Below, one piece after another: positions 1 through 8,704 of a stretch of 47,488 nt of DNA; position 1 is the stretch's first letter, and every line of letters begins with the position of its first letter. This DNA comes from an uncultured bacterium (GTDB lineage Bacteria > Patescibacteriota > Minisyncoccia > Phycocordibacterales > Phycocordibacteraceae), in the NCBI GenBank assembly GCA_903994795.1, contig CAJEYI010000005.1, positions 1 through 47,488 on the forward strand. The letters are read 5' to 3'. Both the position numbers and the translations under genes were made by a program. The notes under the pieces were generated by a model. The model saw only the letters and a list, made by a program, of their open reading frames with translations. It made no database searches and was not told where the DNA came from.

Positions 1-59
1 CTTCAATCTTCGCAACTTCGCACGCCTCCGAATATTGCCTTACCGGCACCCTCAAAACA

Positions 60-130
60 AACTTGATATCATCCGATGGCATGATATCGATGTTGATATC
101 ATAAATATAATATTGATGTCAACATCATTT
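60..130. promoter_or_regulatory. AT-rich cluster of TGATATCA-like sites and nested inverted repeats (putative operator/promoter)
   Basis: TGATATCA at 64-71, TGATATCG at 82-89, TGATATCA at 94-101, TGATGTCA at 114-121. GATGTTGATATCA ... TGATGTCAACATC forms an imperfect inverted repeat. TATAAT at 106-111. Confidence 0.5.
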
Positions 131-385
131 TTTAAAAATTTACAACGGGAGAGGAAAAACCCGTCCATGCCATCGCGCGAGCCGGGGGTGGCGGACAACC
201 TCCAGCGCCCGACAGCCGGGCCTGGAAACTACTAGACAATCTACCAAAGCGTAGGTAAACCCTGATAACACTGGACATATCAGCCAAACAAGGCACGCGA
301 ACGCAATACCGGCGCGAATCGACTGCCAAACAACTGCCAATCGGGAACCAATGGCACGCAACTGAATGGTGTTTGGCCGACAGCC

Positions 386-667
386 TTGACAGTCGGCGGG
401 CTCGTTTTCGCCGACGCAGCCCCTGGGCCAAGCGCATTCGCGTTTGCTCCACTGGCAACACCAACACAGAGTACCGCCGTTGCCGGAGGTTTCGACATTG
501 GCAGCGTCACCGCGGTTCAACCTGTGGTGGCTGGCAGCGGTCAAGCGGTTGACTCGACCTTGTCCATTTCCGGCTTTGCCAGTGGGGCAGTTTCCCAAGA
601 TGCGGGAACATGGACGCTGGTCAGCGATCCGAACGCTCCCGGTGGCTTCTCGACGGTTGTAACGTAG
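386..667 (+). CDS. hypothetical protein fragment, Ala/Gly/Thr/Val-rich
   Basis: ORF with TTG start; the frame stays open upstream to a stop at 266-268 with no clear start codon. Protein-like composition but no recognised family. Confidence 0.3.
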   Translation: MTVGGLVFADAAPGPSAFAFAPLATPTQSTAVAGGFDIGSVTAVQPVVAGSGQAVDSTLSISGFASGAVSQDAGTWTLVSDPNAPGGFSTVVT

Positions 668-730
668 GTTGTTTTCCTCAGAGCGAGGCGGCCGCAGGGG
701 ATCGCGGCCGTCTAAATTCAGACATGACGT

Positions 731-931
731 ATGGCGAAGTCAACCCGAATGAAATCCGCCGCTGTCCGCTTCCGCCGGTTCAGGAAACAGGCGAAGATGA
801 CGCAGAGGATGTTGGCATTGTGTTTGGGGATCAGCAGGCGGTCAGTCATCAACATCGAGAAAGGCGTGTTCGAACCAACCTTGCGGCACCTGAACGAGTT
901 CGATGCGCTGGTTGAGAGGCACAGGAAATGA
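731..931 (+). CDS. XRE-family helix-turn-helix transcriptional regulator
   Basis: 66 aa, MAKSTRMKSAAVRFRRFRKQAKMTQRMLALCLGISRRSVINIEKGVFEPTLRHLNEFDAL: typical HTH_3 pattern. Confidence 0.8.
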   Translation: MAKSTRMKSAAVRFRRFRKQAKMTQRMLALCLGISRRSVINIEKGVFEPTLRHLNEFDALVERHRK

Positions 932-1251
932 AAAAATTCGCAATCTTGCTTTTGACGGTGTGCTGCCTGGCTCAGGACAAGCCGCTCCCCGAGCTCTCGC
1001 GGCTGCGCCTGGTGAACGCTTTTCGCCAAGGCATCATTTTGCAGCAGCAGCTTCAGGCCGCGCAGTCGCAGGTTGTGACATTGCAGCAGCAGTTGAATGC
1101 GGCGCTCGTAGCATGGCAGGCGGTGCAGGCCGGAGAAGCCGCTGCAAATGGTTTGCCGAAGGGAACGACGTTTGAAATCAACAACGACACCGGAGCCGTA
1201 AAGACGGTGCCGCCGAAAAAAGAAGAAAAGAAGCCCGAGGAGAAAAAATAA
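928..1251 (+). CDS. small exported/lipoprotein-like coiled-coil protein
   Basis: N-terminal MKKFAILLLTVCCLAQ (signal peptide with lipobox-like Cys), Gln-rich helical middle, Lys/Glu tail. 4-nt overlap with the upstream gene. Confidence 0.55.
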   Translation: MKKFAILLLTVCCLAQDKPLPELSRLRLVNAFRQGIILQQQLQAAQSQVVTLQQQLNAALVAWQAVQAGEAAANGLPKGTTFEINNDTGAVKTVPPKKEEKKPEEKK

Positions 1252-1647
1252 GTGGACTCCGAAAAATCGCTCCCGCTGCCCTTGACCGGCGAAGAGATTC
1301 AGGAAGCCTGCGTAGCGAAACTGCGCGAGTGCATGCAGAAAAACTGCCACCTGAGTCTGACGAATGCCTACACGTCAGCGAAAATCGACATCAAAGTCTC
1401 GATGACGCTGTTCGACTACGGCCGCGAGGTCAGAAATAACGAGATGACCAGCGTGGAAATTGACTCTGGCCTTCCTTCTGAGTCTGAGGCGCAAGAGGTG
1501 ACCGGAGAACTTGTGACCGAGCCCATGCCGCCAAATCAGTTGCGCATCGAAACCGACCAGGCTGTGCCGGTCGCGACGACACAGGATGGCAAGAAAGTTG
1601 TGAAGCACCTGAAGTATGCTCCGCGAAAGGCGAAAGCCAGTGGCTAA
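1252..1647 (+). CDS. hypothetical protein
   Basis: 131-aa ORF, GTG start directly after the previous stop. Confidence 0.55.
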   Translation: MDSEKSLPLPLTGEEIQEACVAKLRECMQKNCHLSLTNAYTSAKIDIKVSMTLFDYGREVRNNEMTSVEIDSGLPSESEAQEVTGELVTEPMPPNQLRIETDQAVPVATTQDGKKVVKHLKYAPRKAKASG

Positions 1648-1744
1648 TCAGCCTCTCATCAATCGTTGCACGCGCTGTGGCGCTTTCTTGACGAAGAACA
1701 TTCCACTGTGCCTGAAGTGTCAGCAGAGGTCGAATGGCGGATGA
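1640..1744 (+). CDS. 34-aa zinc-ribbon-like microprotein
   Basis: GTG start; VANQPLINRCTRCGAFLTKNIPLCLKCQQRSNGG, i.e. CxxC-x10-CxxC. Overlaps both neighbours by a few nt, as in translationally coupled genes. Below the ORF-track length cutoff. Confidence 0.55.
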   Translation: MANQPLINRCTRCGAFLTKNIPLCLKCQQRSNGG

Positions 1745-2075
1745 TCTCACTGAAAGTCTTGATCGCGATTCACGGGCGATGGAGCGCATTGCGAATGCTT
1801 TTGAGCGCTTTGCTAAGGTTTTCGAAGACAGGTTCAATAAAGACTTTCCTCCTGCGAAGGTGAAACGTGAAGCCGAACTCATCCGATCTGACGAGCGAGC
1901 AGAGCAGTTCAGCGACAAACCCAGTGACGACTGGCTCAAGGAAACGGAAGCCGCGACTGGTCCTTCCCGATTCGCAGCGCGGGCCGCAGAAGCTGGCGTT
2001 AAAGCGACTCCCCCGCCGAGAGGCCGCGCTGTTGAGATTCCTAAGGGGAACGGGAATAAAGCCAAGCCAAGTTGA
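1734..2075 (+). CDS. hypothetical protein, charged
   Basis: 113-aa ORF with ATG; MADDLTESLDRDSRAMERIANAFERFAKVFEDRFNKDF. Confidence 0.55.
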   Translation: MADDLTESLDRDSRAMERIANAFERFAKVFEDRFNKDFPPAKVKREAELIRSDERAEQFSDKPSDDWLKETEAATGPSRFAARAAEAGVKATPPPRGRAVEIPKGNGNKAKPS

Positions 2076-2079
2076 GAGC

Positions 2080-2592
2080 GTGCCAAATATCTCAGCATAC
2101 TTTCCGAATCGGCAGTCCGTGCTCGACGCGATCCGGTTTTCTCCGGAGCCGGCGGTCGCAGCTTTCTTGGAAGCATATGACTCGGCTCCCTCGGAGGACC
2201 GCAAACATATCTCGTTCGAAGCAATTGCGCTGAAGGCGGGGTGCAACGTCGCGGAGCTTCTCGGGGCCATGATGTTTGCATTCCGATCTTCCCAAACACA
2301 GAAAAGCGCGATGCGTGCGCTTGACGCTCATCCGGACCTCGTGAATGCCACGATCCTCGATGCGATGGTTCCCGGCGCGGTGCAGGCGAAGAAGATGCTG
2401 CACGAAGCGGTTGGATTCTTACCCACACCGAAGGGCGCCAGCATCAATCTGAATTTTGGGAACCGGGAAAAAGACGAAGCTGACGATGGAGAGCCGACCG
2501 CGCCGGAAGTGAACGAACTTTTTCCCATGATCACCGAGCGGCAGGAGAAGTGGCAAGCAGACAGGTCGAAGATGCTGGAAGGCGGGAACTGA
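2080..2592 (+). CDS. candidate terminase small subunit
   Basis: Immediately upstream of the large terminase; helical protein with NVAELLGAMMF... The ORF track extends to 1867, but a GTG at 2080 just after the 2075 stop avoids a long out-of-frame overlap. Confidence 0.45.
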   Translation: MPNISAYFPNRQSVLDAIRFSPEPAVAAFLEAYDSAPSEDRKHISFEAIALKAGCNVAELLGAMMFAFRSSQTQKSAMRALDAHPDLVNATILDAMVPGAVQAKKMLHEAVGFLPTPKGASINLNFGNREKDEADDGEPTAPEVNELFPMITERQEKWQADRSKMLEGGN

Positions 2593-2593
2593 G

Positions 2594-5590
2594 ATGTATT
2601 CGCCCGTGGTTATCGAAAAGACCCTCGAACGCTTTGAGGCCGAGAACGGATGGCGACCGCAGTACCATTCCATCCCGGAAGTGGACGAATTCAACGCCTA
2701 CATCGAGTCGCTCGTCACCATCGAAAAAAACAATGTCAACAAGTACATCGACTTCAAACCGGGCCTGCGTCTGACGGAAAGGCGAAAAAAAGAAATTCGC
2801 AACTGGATTTTGAACGAGCAGTATCTGTGCTTCGCGGACTCGGCGTACTGGGAGAGCCGTTATGCGTGGGGGTGCAATGACAAGAACGACATCTTCCGCT
2901 ACAAACCCCGCAAATCACAAGAAGTCTTTCACCGCATCCTGGAGCCGTTCGATGAGAACCAATATGCGATTCAGTTGTTCTGCCTTGATCCAACGACAAA
3001 AATTCTCACCGCCGATTTGCGCTGGGTTGCGATCGCCGATCTTGAGATCGGCGATGAACTCGTTTCGGTAGACGAGGGAGAAACACCGGAACAAGTCAAG
3101 CAACGCCGCCGCGCACAATACGAGAAAAACAAAAAAGGCATCTACGGTAAAGTCCACAACCGAGAACGTCGCGGCGAGAGAAGGATGAGTACCTGCAAGG
3201 TTGAGGCGAAGTGGAATACCGTTGATTTGGCCGTGCGTATAACGCTTGATGACGGCAGGACGCTCGTATCTGGTACTCGACATCAGTTTTTGGCGCAACA
3301 ACACGGTGGTAGCGACCCCGAGTGGCGTGAGGCGCGAAACTTCAGAGTTGGCGAAACAATTCGGACGGTGACAACACCCTGGGGAGAAGCAACATACGAA
3401 GATGGATGGTTCAGTGGATTTGCGGATGGTGAAGGTTCGCAATCCAGGAATAAAAGTGGATCGTCGTTTTGTGTAACGCAACGATTTAACGATTGCTACA
3501 CCAGGGCGAAGGAATATCTTCGGAGTCGAGGTTATCATTTTGGTGAAGAGGTAGATACCCGCACTCCAGAAGATTCAGCGGTGCTCGGAAGCGACCCAGT
3601 TGGACGCCTCACTGTGTCGCGCATGGATGAACTCTTCCGTCTCTTTGGTCAAACCCGGCCGTCACGGTTCACGAGCAAGCGATGGTGGGAAGGGAAATGT
3701 TTGCCGGGGAAAAAGAGCGGTACAGCATGGGCAACGATTACGTCCATTGAAGTCCTGCCACAGCAAAAACTCGTGGACATCCAAACTTCGACCAGAACAT
3801 TTATAGCCGAAGGCTTAGTCTCCCATAATTGCATCAAATCTCGTCAAGTCGGTGTCACGACAGCAACGGCGATGAAGTTCCTGCATCGGCTTTTGTTTAT
3901 TCCGAACACTCAGGCCGTCATGGCGTCGGTCAAGACGACCAGTTCTGAGCTGATCGGCAGAATGCTAGATGTCTGCTGGGATCGGCAACCTTTCTGGTTG
4001 GTGCCATCGAAAACTTCAACCAAGGCCGCAACGCCGCAGTGGTCAAACGGTTCGATTCTGTCGATTCAGAGCGGATCACAAGCAATGGGAATCGCACAGG
4101 GATGGACTCCGACCTGTGGACACGTTTCGGAAATTGCCGACATCCCGCGTCCCAAAAAAGTTCTCGAAGAAGGCTTGTTCCCGGCCATGCACGCCTCACG
4201 CAAGCTGTTTTTTGTCCTGGAAGGAACTGGCGGCGACTCGACCAGTTGGCAGGCAGACAAGTGGCGCTACTACAAAGCAAACTGGGGGAAGGGTGGTCGC
4301 TTCATGTGCATGTTCATCACCTGGCCGTGCGCGTCGGACCTATACCCTCAGCCTGACTGGTTGCGGCAACACCCCATTCCTGAAGCCTGGAGGCCCCGGG
4401 AAGAGACGAAACGCATGCAGCGGAAGGCTGAGCTGTACATTCGCTCGACGGACTACCTGGCGCGGATTATGGGCGCGAACTGGCAAATGCCGCCTGAACA
4501 GGCTTGGCTGTGGGAAACAATGTACTCCGAGGCCGAACAGAGCCACACGGTCAAGACGTTTCTTTCTCAGTACCCAGTGACCGACGATGAAGCGCTTCAG
4601 CCAAAAGACGACCTCGTGTTCTCGGAAGACGTGATTATGGAAGTCGGGAGTCGCAGCGAAAAAGAGTATGAAGCCTATGCCATTACCGGGAAGTCGGTCT
4701 TGATAGGACAAAACGACGAGCCTTACGAGCCTGACCCATCGGAAATCGACTACGACAAGCCGCGCATCCCGGTGTCATGGAAGTCAAAGAGCGGCCAGAT
4801 GAATTTCTGGGAGATGATCCCTTTGAGGCCGTTCAACGACAAAGATGACACGCTCTGTTTCAACAAAGTTTTGATCTTCAAACACCCCGAAGAGGGCCAG
4901 AATTTTTCGATTGGGATCGACACGGCAGACGGCTTGGGTTATCCGGATGAAGATCGTGCAGTGTGCACAGTCCTCGAGAATCACAAAGGACTGGAACGCG
5001 ACGAAGAAGCGGCGACATTTGTTTCGAACAACGTGAACCCGCCGCAGATGGTGACTTTCGCGGCCTGCCTCGCTGCGTACTACGGCCAGTACTATGACGG
5101 CCGGCCCCACACCAAAGACCCGCGCGGGTGCAAATTTATCATCGAGCAGAGAGCGAAGTACGGCGATGACTGCCAAAACCAGCTCAAGCTCATGGGATTC
5201 TTCTGGCATCACCGATTTCACACGATTGACGACACGGTCGTCCGTAAGGACAAGGCGCACAAGATGGGATGGTTCTCGAACGCTTGGAGCGTTCCGCTCT
5301 TACTCAATCGCTTCACAGAGGCACTGCAAGGTGGTTGGCTCAAGATCAGCCATCCGATAACACTGCGGCAGTTAAAAACATGGGTGCGGAAAACTTCGAT
5401 CAGCGGGAAAACGAAACTCGATCATGAAAGCGGCAAGCATGACGACAATTTGCGGGCGCTGGCAATGGCGTTCTTTACTTTCCACGAAGATGACGTAGGC
5501 CCGGATCGCCAGCAGGCGAAGTATGCGAATCCGAACGCCAAGTTACCCGACCTGAATTTGGACTGGCTGGAGAACACGGTAACCATATGA
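2594..5590 (+). CDS. terL: phage terminase large subunit precursor containing an intein
   Basis: Extein has the terminase-type Walker A SRQVGVTT, and FSIGIDTADG plus HDDNLRALAMA near the C-terminus, consistent with the nuclease domain. Intein splices directly before CIKSRQVGVTT. Confidence 0.85.
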   Translation: MYSPVVIEKTLERFEAENGWRPQYHSIPEVDEFNAYIESLVTIEKNNVNKYIDFKPGLRLTERRKKEIRNWILNEQYLCFADSAYWESRYAWGCNDKNDIFRYKPRKSQEVFHRILEPFDENQYAIQLFCLDPTTKILTADLRWVAIADLEIGDELVSVDEGETPEQVKQRRRAQYEKNKKGIYGKVHNRERRGERRMSTCKVEAKWNTVDLAVRITLDDGRTLVSGTRHQFLAQQHGGSDPEWREARNFRVGETIRTVTTPWGEATYEDGWFSGFADGEGSQSRNKSGSSFCVTQRFNDCYTRAKEYLRSRGYHFGEEVDTRTPEDSAVLGSDPVGRLTVSRMDELFRLFGQTRPSRFTSKRWWEGKCLPGKKSGTAWATITSIEVLPQQKLVDIQTSTRTFIAEGLVSHNCIKSRQVGVTTATAMKFLHRLLFIPNTQAVMASVKTTSSELIGRMLDVCWDRQPFWLVPSKTSTKAATPQWSNGSILSIQSGSQAMGIAQGWTPTCGHVSEIADIPRPKKVLEEGLFPAMHASRKLFFVLEGTGGDSTSWQADKWRYYKANWGKGGRFMCMFITWPCASDLYPQPDWLRQHPIPEAWRPREETKRMQRKAELYIRSTDYLARIMGANWQMPPEQAWLWETMYSEAEQSHTVKTFLSQYPVTDDEALQPKDDLVFSEDVIMEVGSRSEKEYEAYAITGKSVLIGQNDEPYEPDPSEIDYDKPRIPVSWKSKSGQMNFWEMIPLRPFNDKDDTLCFNKVLIFKHPEEGQNFSIGIDTADGLGYPDEDRAVCTVLENHKGLERDEEAATFVSNNVNPPQMVTFAACLAAYYGQYYDGRPHTKDPRGCKFIIEQRAKYGDDCQNQLKLMGFFWHHRFHTIDDTVVRKDKAHKMGWFSNAWSVPLLLNRFTEALQGGWLKISHPITLRQLKTWVRKTSISGKTKLDHESGKHDDNLRALAMAFFTFHEDDVGPDRQQAKYANPNAKLPDLNLDWLENTVTI
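2981..3829 (+). mobile_element. intein (283 aa) with single LAGLIDADG-like motif, inserted at the TerL Walker A
   Basis: N-terminal splice block CLDPTTKILTADLRWVAIADLEIGDELVSVDE; block B TLVSGTRHQFLA; endonuclease-like GWFSGFADGEGS; C-terminal LVDIQTSTRTFIAEGLVSHN followed by Cys+1. Confidence 0.9.
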
Positions 5591-6078
5591 GCAAACTCAT
5601 TCTTCCCCCTGGCTACCGTACGCCGGTCCAGATCCAGCAGAAGCAGAGAGTGTGCGTGTTGACCCACATAGACACTGGTCGCATTCTTTGCTTCTGTCTG
5701 GATGATGCCTTCGCGGCGAAGTTTGAACACTCCGGCTACTTGAAACACGAAATTCACCATGCAAACGAATACGATCTCTGGGCGAAGAGGCTTCGCCAGC
5801 AAGCGGCGAACGACAATGAGATCGAAGATCATGCGTATCTTGAGCGCGAGGACGCGGTCCGGAAAAGACTGCGCCAGCAACTTACGGACGTGCTGATCGC
5901 GACTCATACTGGTAATGCCGACAAGAAGGCTGCCGAATCCGCCTTGCACTGTTTGGACGTGATGGAACGCAGAAAAAAGCGCTACCGCGCGGAGAGTTTC
6001 ATGGTGAATGAGGGTTATGAGGCCACAGCGAACGCTGGCGAGGAGTTGATCGAGAAAATCATGGTGCCAAAGAAATGA
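5587..6078 (+). CDS. hypothetical protein
   Basis: 163-aa ORF overlapping terL stop by 4 nt. Confidence 0.6.
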   Translation: MSKLILPPGYRTPVQIQQKQRVCVLTHIDTGRILCFCLDDAFAAKFEHSGYLKHEIHHANEYDLWAKRLRQQAANDNEIEDHAYLEREDAVRKRLRQQLTDVLIATHTGNADKKAAESALHCLDVMERRKKRYRAESFMVNEGYEATANAGEELIEKIMVPKK

Positions 6079-7259
6079 AATTGCCAGTTCCGCTCTTGAT
6101 TTTCTCTGATGCCGTGTCCGCTCCCACGGGACTTGCTCGAATCACCAGAGACCTCGCTTCGCGCATTCACGCGAATCTCTCAGACGTGTTCCGTGTAGCG
6201 ACTATTGGGTATGGTGGGAGTGGTTCAAGCAAGTTCCCCTGGACCCAATACAACTGGGTGATGAACAATGAGTGGGTCATCAAAGACTTGCCTGAAGTCT
6301 GGGAGGACTTTGCTGGCGCACAGCGTGGGATATTTCTCAGCATCTACGATCCGCACCGAATGCTTTGGTTCGCTCGTCCGGAAACTTGCACAGATGGGCG
6401 GATTCGAAAATTCTTAGAGAAAGCGCCATTCGCTCGCTGGGGGTATTTTCCGATTGATGCCACAGGTCCAAACAACAAACTCTCGTTCATGCTGAGAGAA
6501 TGCCTGCTTGGCTACGACCGCATCCTGTGCTACTCCGAGTGGGCGCGACTGATCGTGCAGAACACGCTAGGCCTAGAGAAGCGCGATCTCGACCAAATAC
6601 CGCACGGCATTGATAGCGAAGTTTTCAAGCCACATCCTCGCACCAGGCAACGCCAGATGTTCGGCCAGATGGCCGTTGGAAGACCCGTCCCGATACCAGA
6701 CGACGAATTGTTGGTCGGCATTGTTGCGACGAACCAAGCGCGGAAAGACTGGGGACTCGGTCTCTCTACATGTGCGGCGCTGGCGAAGTTGCGCAAGGCT
6801 CGCATCTGGATGCACACCGATGTCCTCGACCGGCACTGGTCGATTCCCTACCTGCTTGCCGATCTTGGTTTGAGCAACGGAAATCTGGTCTCGCTCGGTC
6901 ATCTTAGCGATGAAGTCATGGCGCGGCTCTACTCTGCCTGCGATGTCACGCTTGGCATCGGACTAGGAGAAGGCTTCGGTTACCCGATCTTCGAGAGCCT
7001 TGCGTGTGGTACGCCTTGCATTCACGGTAACTACGGAGGCGCTCCGGAACACATGCCCGCTGCGCTTCTAGTACCGACGTGGGCAGCGAGATACGAAGGC
7101 GTCTACAATTGCCTCCGCCCGGTCTACTCGCCGACCGAGTGGCTCACGGCTATCGACCTCGCCCACAAATACAAAGAACGGACGACACTCCCAGCGCATC
7201 TTGACTGGAATAATCTCTGGCCTAAGTGGGAGGCATGGTTCAGGAAAGGCATTCAGTGA
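6075..7259 (+). CDS. glycosyltransferase, GT-B fold (GT4-like)
   Basis: 394 aa; GLGEGFGYPIFESLACGTPCIHGNYGGAPEHMP is the GT4 E-x7-E donor-binding region. Confidence 0.85.
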   Translation: MKLPVPLLIFSDAVSAPTGLARITRDLASRIHANLSDVFRVATIGYGGSGSSKFPWTQYNWVMNNEWVIKDLPEVWEDFAGAQRGIFLSIYDPHRMLWFARPETCTDGRIRKFLEKAPFARWGYFPIDATGPNNKLSFMLRECLLGYDRILCYSEWARLIVQNTLGLEKRDLDQIPHGIDSEVFKPHPRTRQRQMFGQMAVGRPVPIPDDELLVGIVATNQARKDWGLGLSTCAALAKLRKARIWMHTDVLDRHWSIPYLLADLGLSNGNLVSLGHLSDEVMARLYSACDVTLGIGLGEGFGYPIFESLACGTPCIHGNYGGAPEHMPAALLVPTWAARYEGVYNCLRPVYSPTEWLTAIDLAHKYKERTTLPAHLDWNNLWPKWEAWFRKGIQ

Positions 7260-7507
7260 CGACATACAGCGAGTTGCGGCAGGACGACGCTTGCAAGCAC
7301 GCTAAAGACTTGACGTTCGTCTACCTGTTTGCGCGTTGCGGCTACGGGAATCTCGTGACATTCACTTGCCGCGAGTGTGGCAAAGAAGTCACCGAGCGGT
7401 TCTCGCCGCAGAGTCCGTATCGAAACTGGACGACGCCGAACTTTAACGATCCATCCGGCAACATTGGCGGGCCTCGCAGGCCGGAGATACAACCCTATGC
7501 TCGGTAA
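7256..7507 (+). CDS. small Cys-containing hypothetical protein
   Basis: GTG start overlapping the upstream stop; CGYGNLVTFTCRECGKEVTERF. Confidence 0.45.
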   Translation: MTTYSELRQDDACKHAKDLTFVYLFARCGYGNLVTFTCRECGKEVTERFSPQSPYRNWTTPNFNDPSGNIGGPRRPEIQPYAR

Positions 7508-8066
7508 ACCGCGATTCACGATTATCACTCCCACGCTCCAACGCGAGAGCTTGGTCCGGTGCTGCGAGTCCGTTGACAAGCAAACATTTCGCTCGTGGGA
7601 GCATGTTGTCATGGCCGACGTGGAGCAACTGGATCAGGAACTCGTGTCGCGAGTGCGGCACTCCGGCCGGTTGATCGCAAAGTGCAAGTCGCCACATCAG
7701 AACTTCGGGAACACCTGTCGTCACAATGCCTGGACCTTCGCGAATGGGCAGTATTTGCTCTATTTGGATGACGACAATTACCTTGCGGATGATCGGATTC
7801 TCGAAGACATGATGAATCTGATCGTCACTCCGTGGGCCTTGTTTCCAATCCTGCGTCACGGAGGAAAATTCTTTACTGATCCGCCGCGCACGTGCCATGT
7901 AGATACGGCAAACGTGATTGTTGGCCGAGAGATCGGGCGCTGGCCGAACATTCCCGATTACACAGCGGACGGTCAGTTTGTTGAGAGTCTTTTGAAGTAC
8001 CCCTACCAAGCCTTTCCGGACTTCCGGCCTATTGTTGTCATGGAAAAGTCCAACGAGGGAAAGTGA
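7497..8066 (+). CDS. glycosyltransferase family 2-like
   Basis: ATG at 7497; MLGKPRFTIITPTLQRESLVRCCESVDKQTFRSWEHVVM ... LLYLDDDNYL (DxD-like). Confidence 0.8.
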   Translation: MLGKPRFTIITPTLQRESLVRCCESVDKQTFRSWEHVVMADVEQLDQELVSRVRHSGRLIAKCKSPHQNFGNTCRHNAWTFANGQYLLYLDDDNYLADDRILEDMMNLIVTPWALFPILRHGGKFFTDPPRTCHVDTANVIVGREIGRWPNIPDYTADGQFVESLLKYPYQAFPDFRPIVVMEKSNEGK

Positions 8067-8704
8067 AAGACTTACTTGTCACGATGGGCGCGAGTGAAGT
8101 GCGCGGTTACATGGCGGAATATCTCGGCCAGTTGCAGGATGCTGGGATCGAAACGAACATTGACAAGCTCGGCGATTTCCCGAACAAGAACGGCGGAGGA
8201 ACTCTCGGATTCCAGATCAAGAAAGAACGCGAGCTGGCACAGCGATTTTCGGACTACGAGAAGATCGTCTTTACCGATGCCTGGGACGTGCTGTTTTATG
8301 GAACGAAAGCGGACGTGATTTGCAAGATTCCCGATGACTACGTACTGCTCGGGGCTGAGCGCAACTGCTATCCTGATGCCTTGCCAATAGCAGGAGATAC
8401 GCCGTGGCGCTTCACGAACGGAGGCCTCATGGCCGGGAGTCCAAAGAACATCCTCGCTTGGCTGGATGGACTGGAACGCCACCCACTCTATCGCCCGGAT
8501 GACATCAACCAGCGACTCTACAATTTGCTTCTTCTGCAAGGATCAGAACTCGTGTCGATCGACAGCAGAACCGAACTTTTCTATTGCCTGATCTTGGACA
8601 ACGCGGAGTTGCAATTCGAACGCGGGTTGCCGGTCAACACTCTTTGTGGGACGCATCCAAATTTTATTCACGCCAACGGAAAATCGGAGATGAGAAAGCC
8701 ATGA
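8063..8704 (+). CDS. PLOD/GT25-like glycosyltransferase domain protein
   Basis: KIVFTDAWDVLF, VLLGAERNCYPD, WRFTNGGLMAG, DDINQRLY, NFIHANGKSE match the procollagen galactosyl/lysyl-hydroxylase glucosyltransferase-like pattern. Confidence 0.7.
   Translation: MKDLLVTMGASEVRGYMAEYLGQLQDAGIETNIDKLGDFPNKNGGGTLGFQIKKERELAQRFSDYEKIVFTDAWDVLFYGTKADVICKIPDDYVLLGAERNCYPDALPIAGDTPWRFTNGGLMAGSPKNILAWLDGLERHPLYRPDDINQRLYNLLLLQGSELVSIDSRTELFYCLILDNAELQFERGLPVNTLCGTHPNFIHANGKSEMRKP

Noticed and set aside
386-667. Second PEP-CTERM or exported protein at the left end
   Set aside because: No signal peptide, no PEP motif and no clear start codon.
718-1350. 210-aa - strand ORF
   Set aside because: Antisense to the XRE and lipoprotein-like genes; low-complexity composition typical of a shadow frame.
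1867-2075. Long out-of-frame overlap between the 1734 and 1867 genes as deliberate overprinting
   Set aside because: A GTG at 2080 right after the upstream stop gives a simpler non-overlapping start for the second gene.
1430-2428. 332-aa - strand ORF
   Set aside because: Ser/Arg-rich antisense shadow of + strand genes in the same region.
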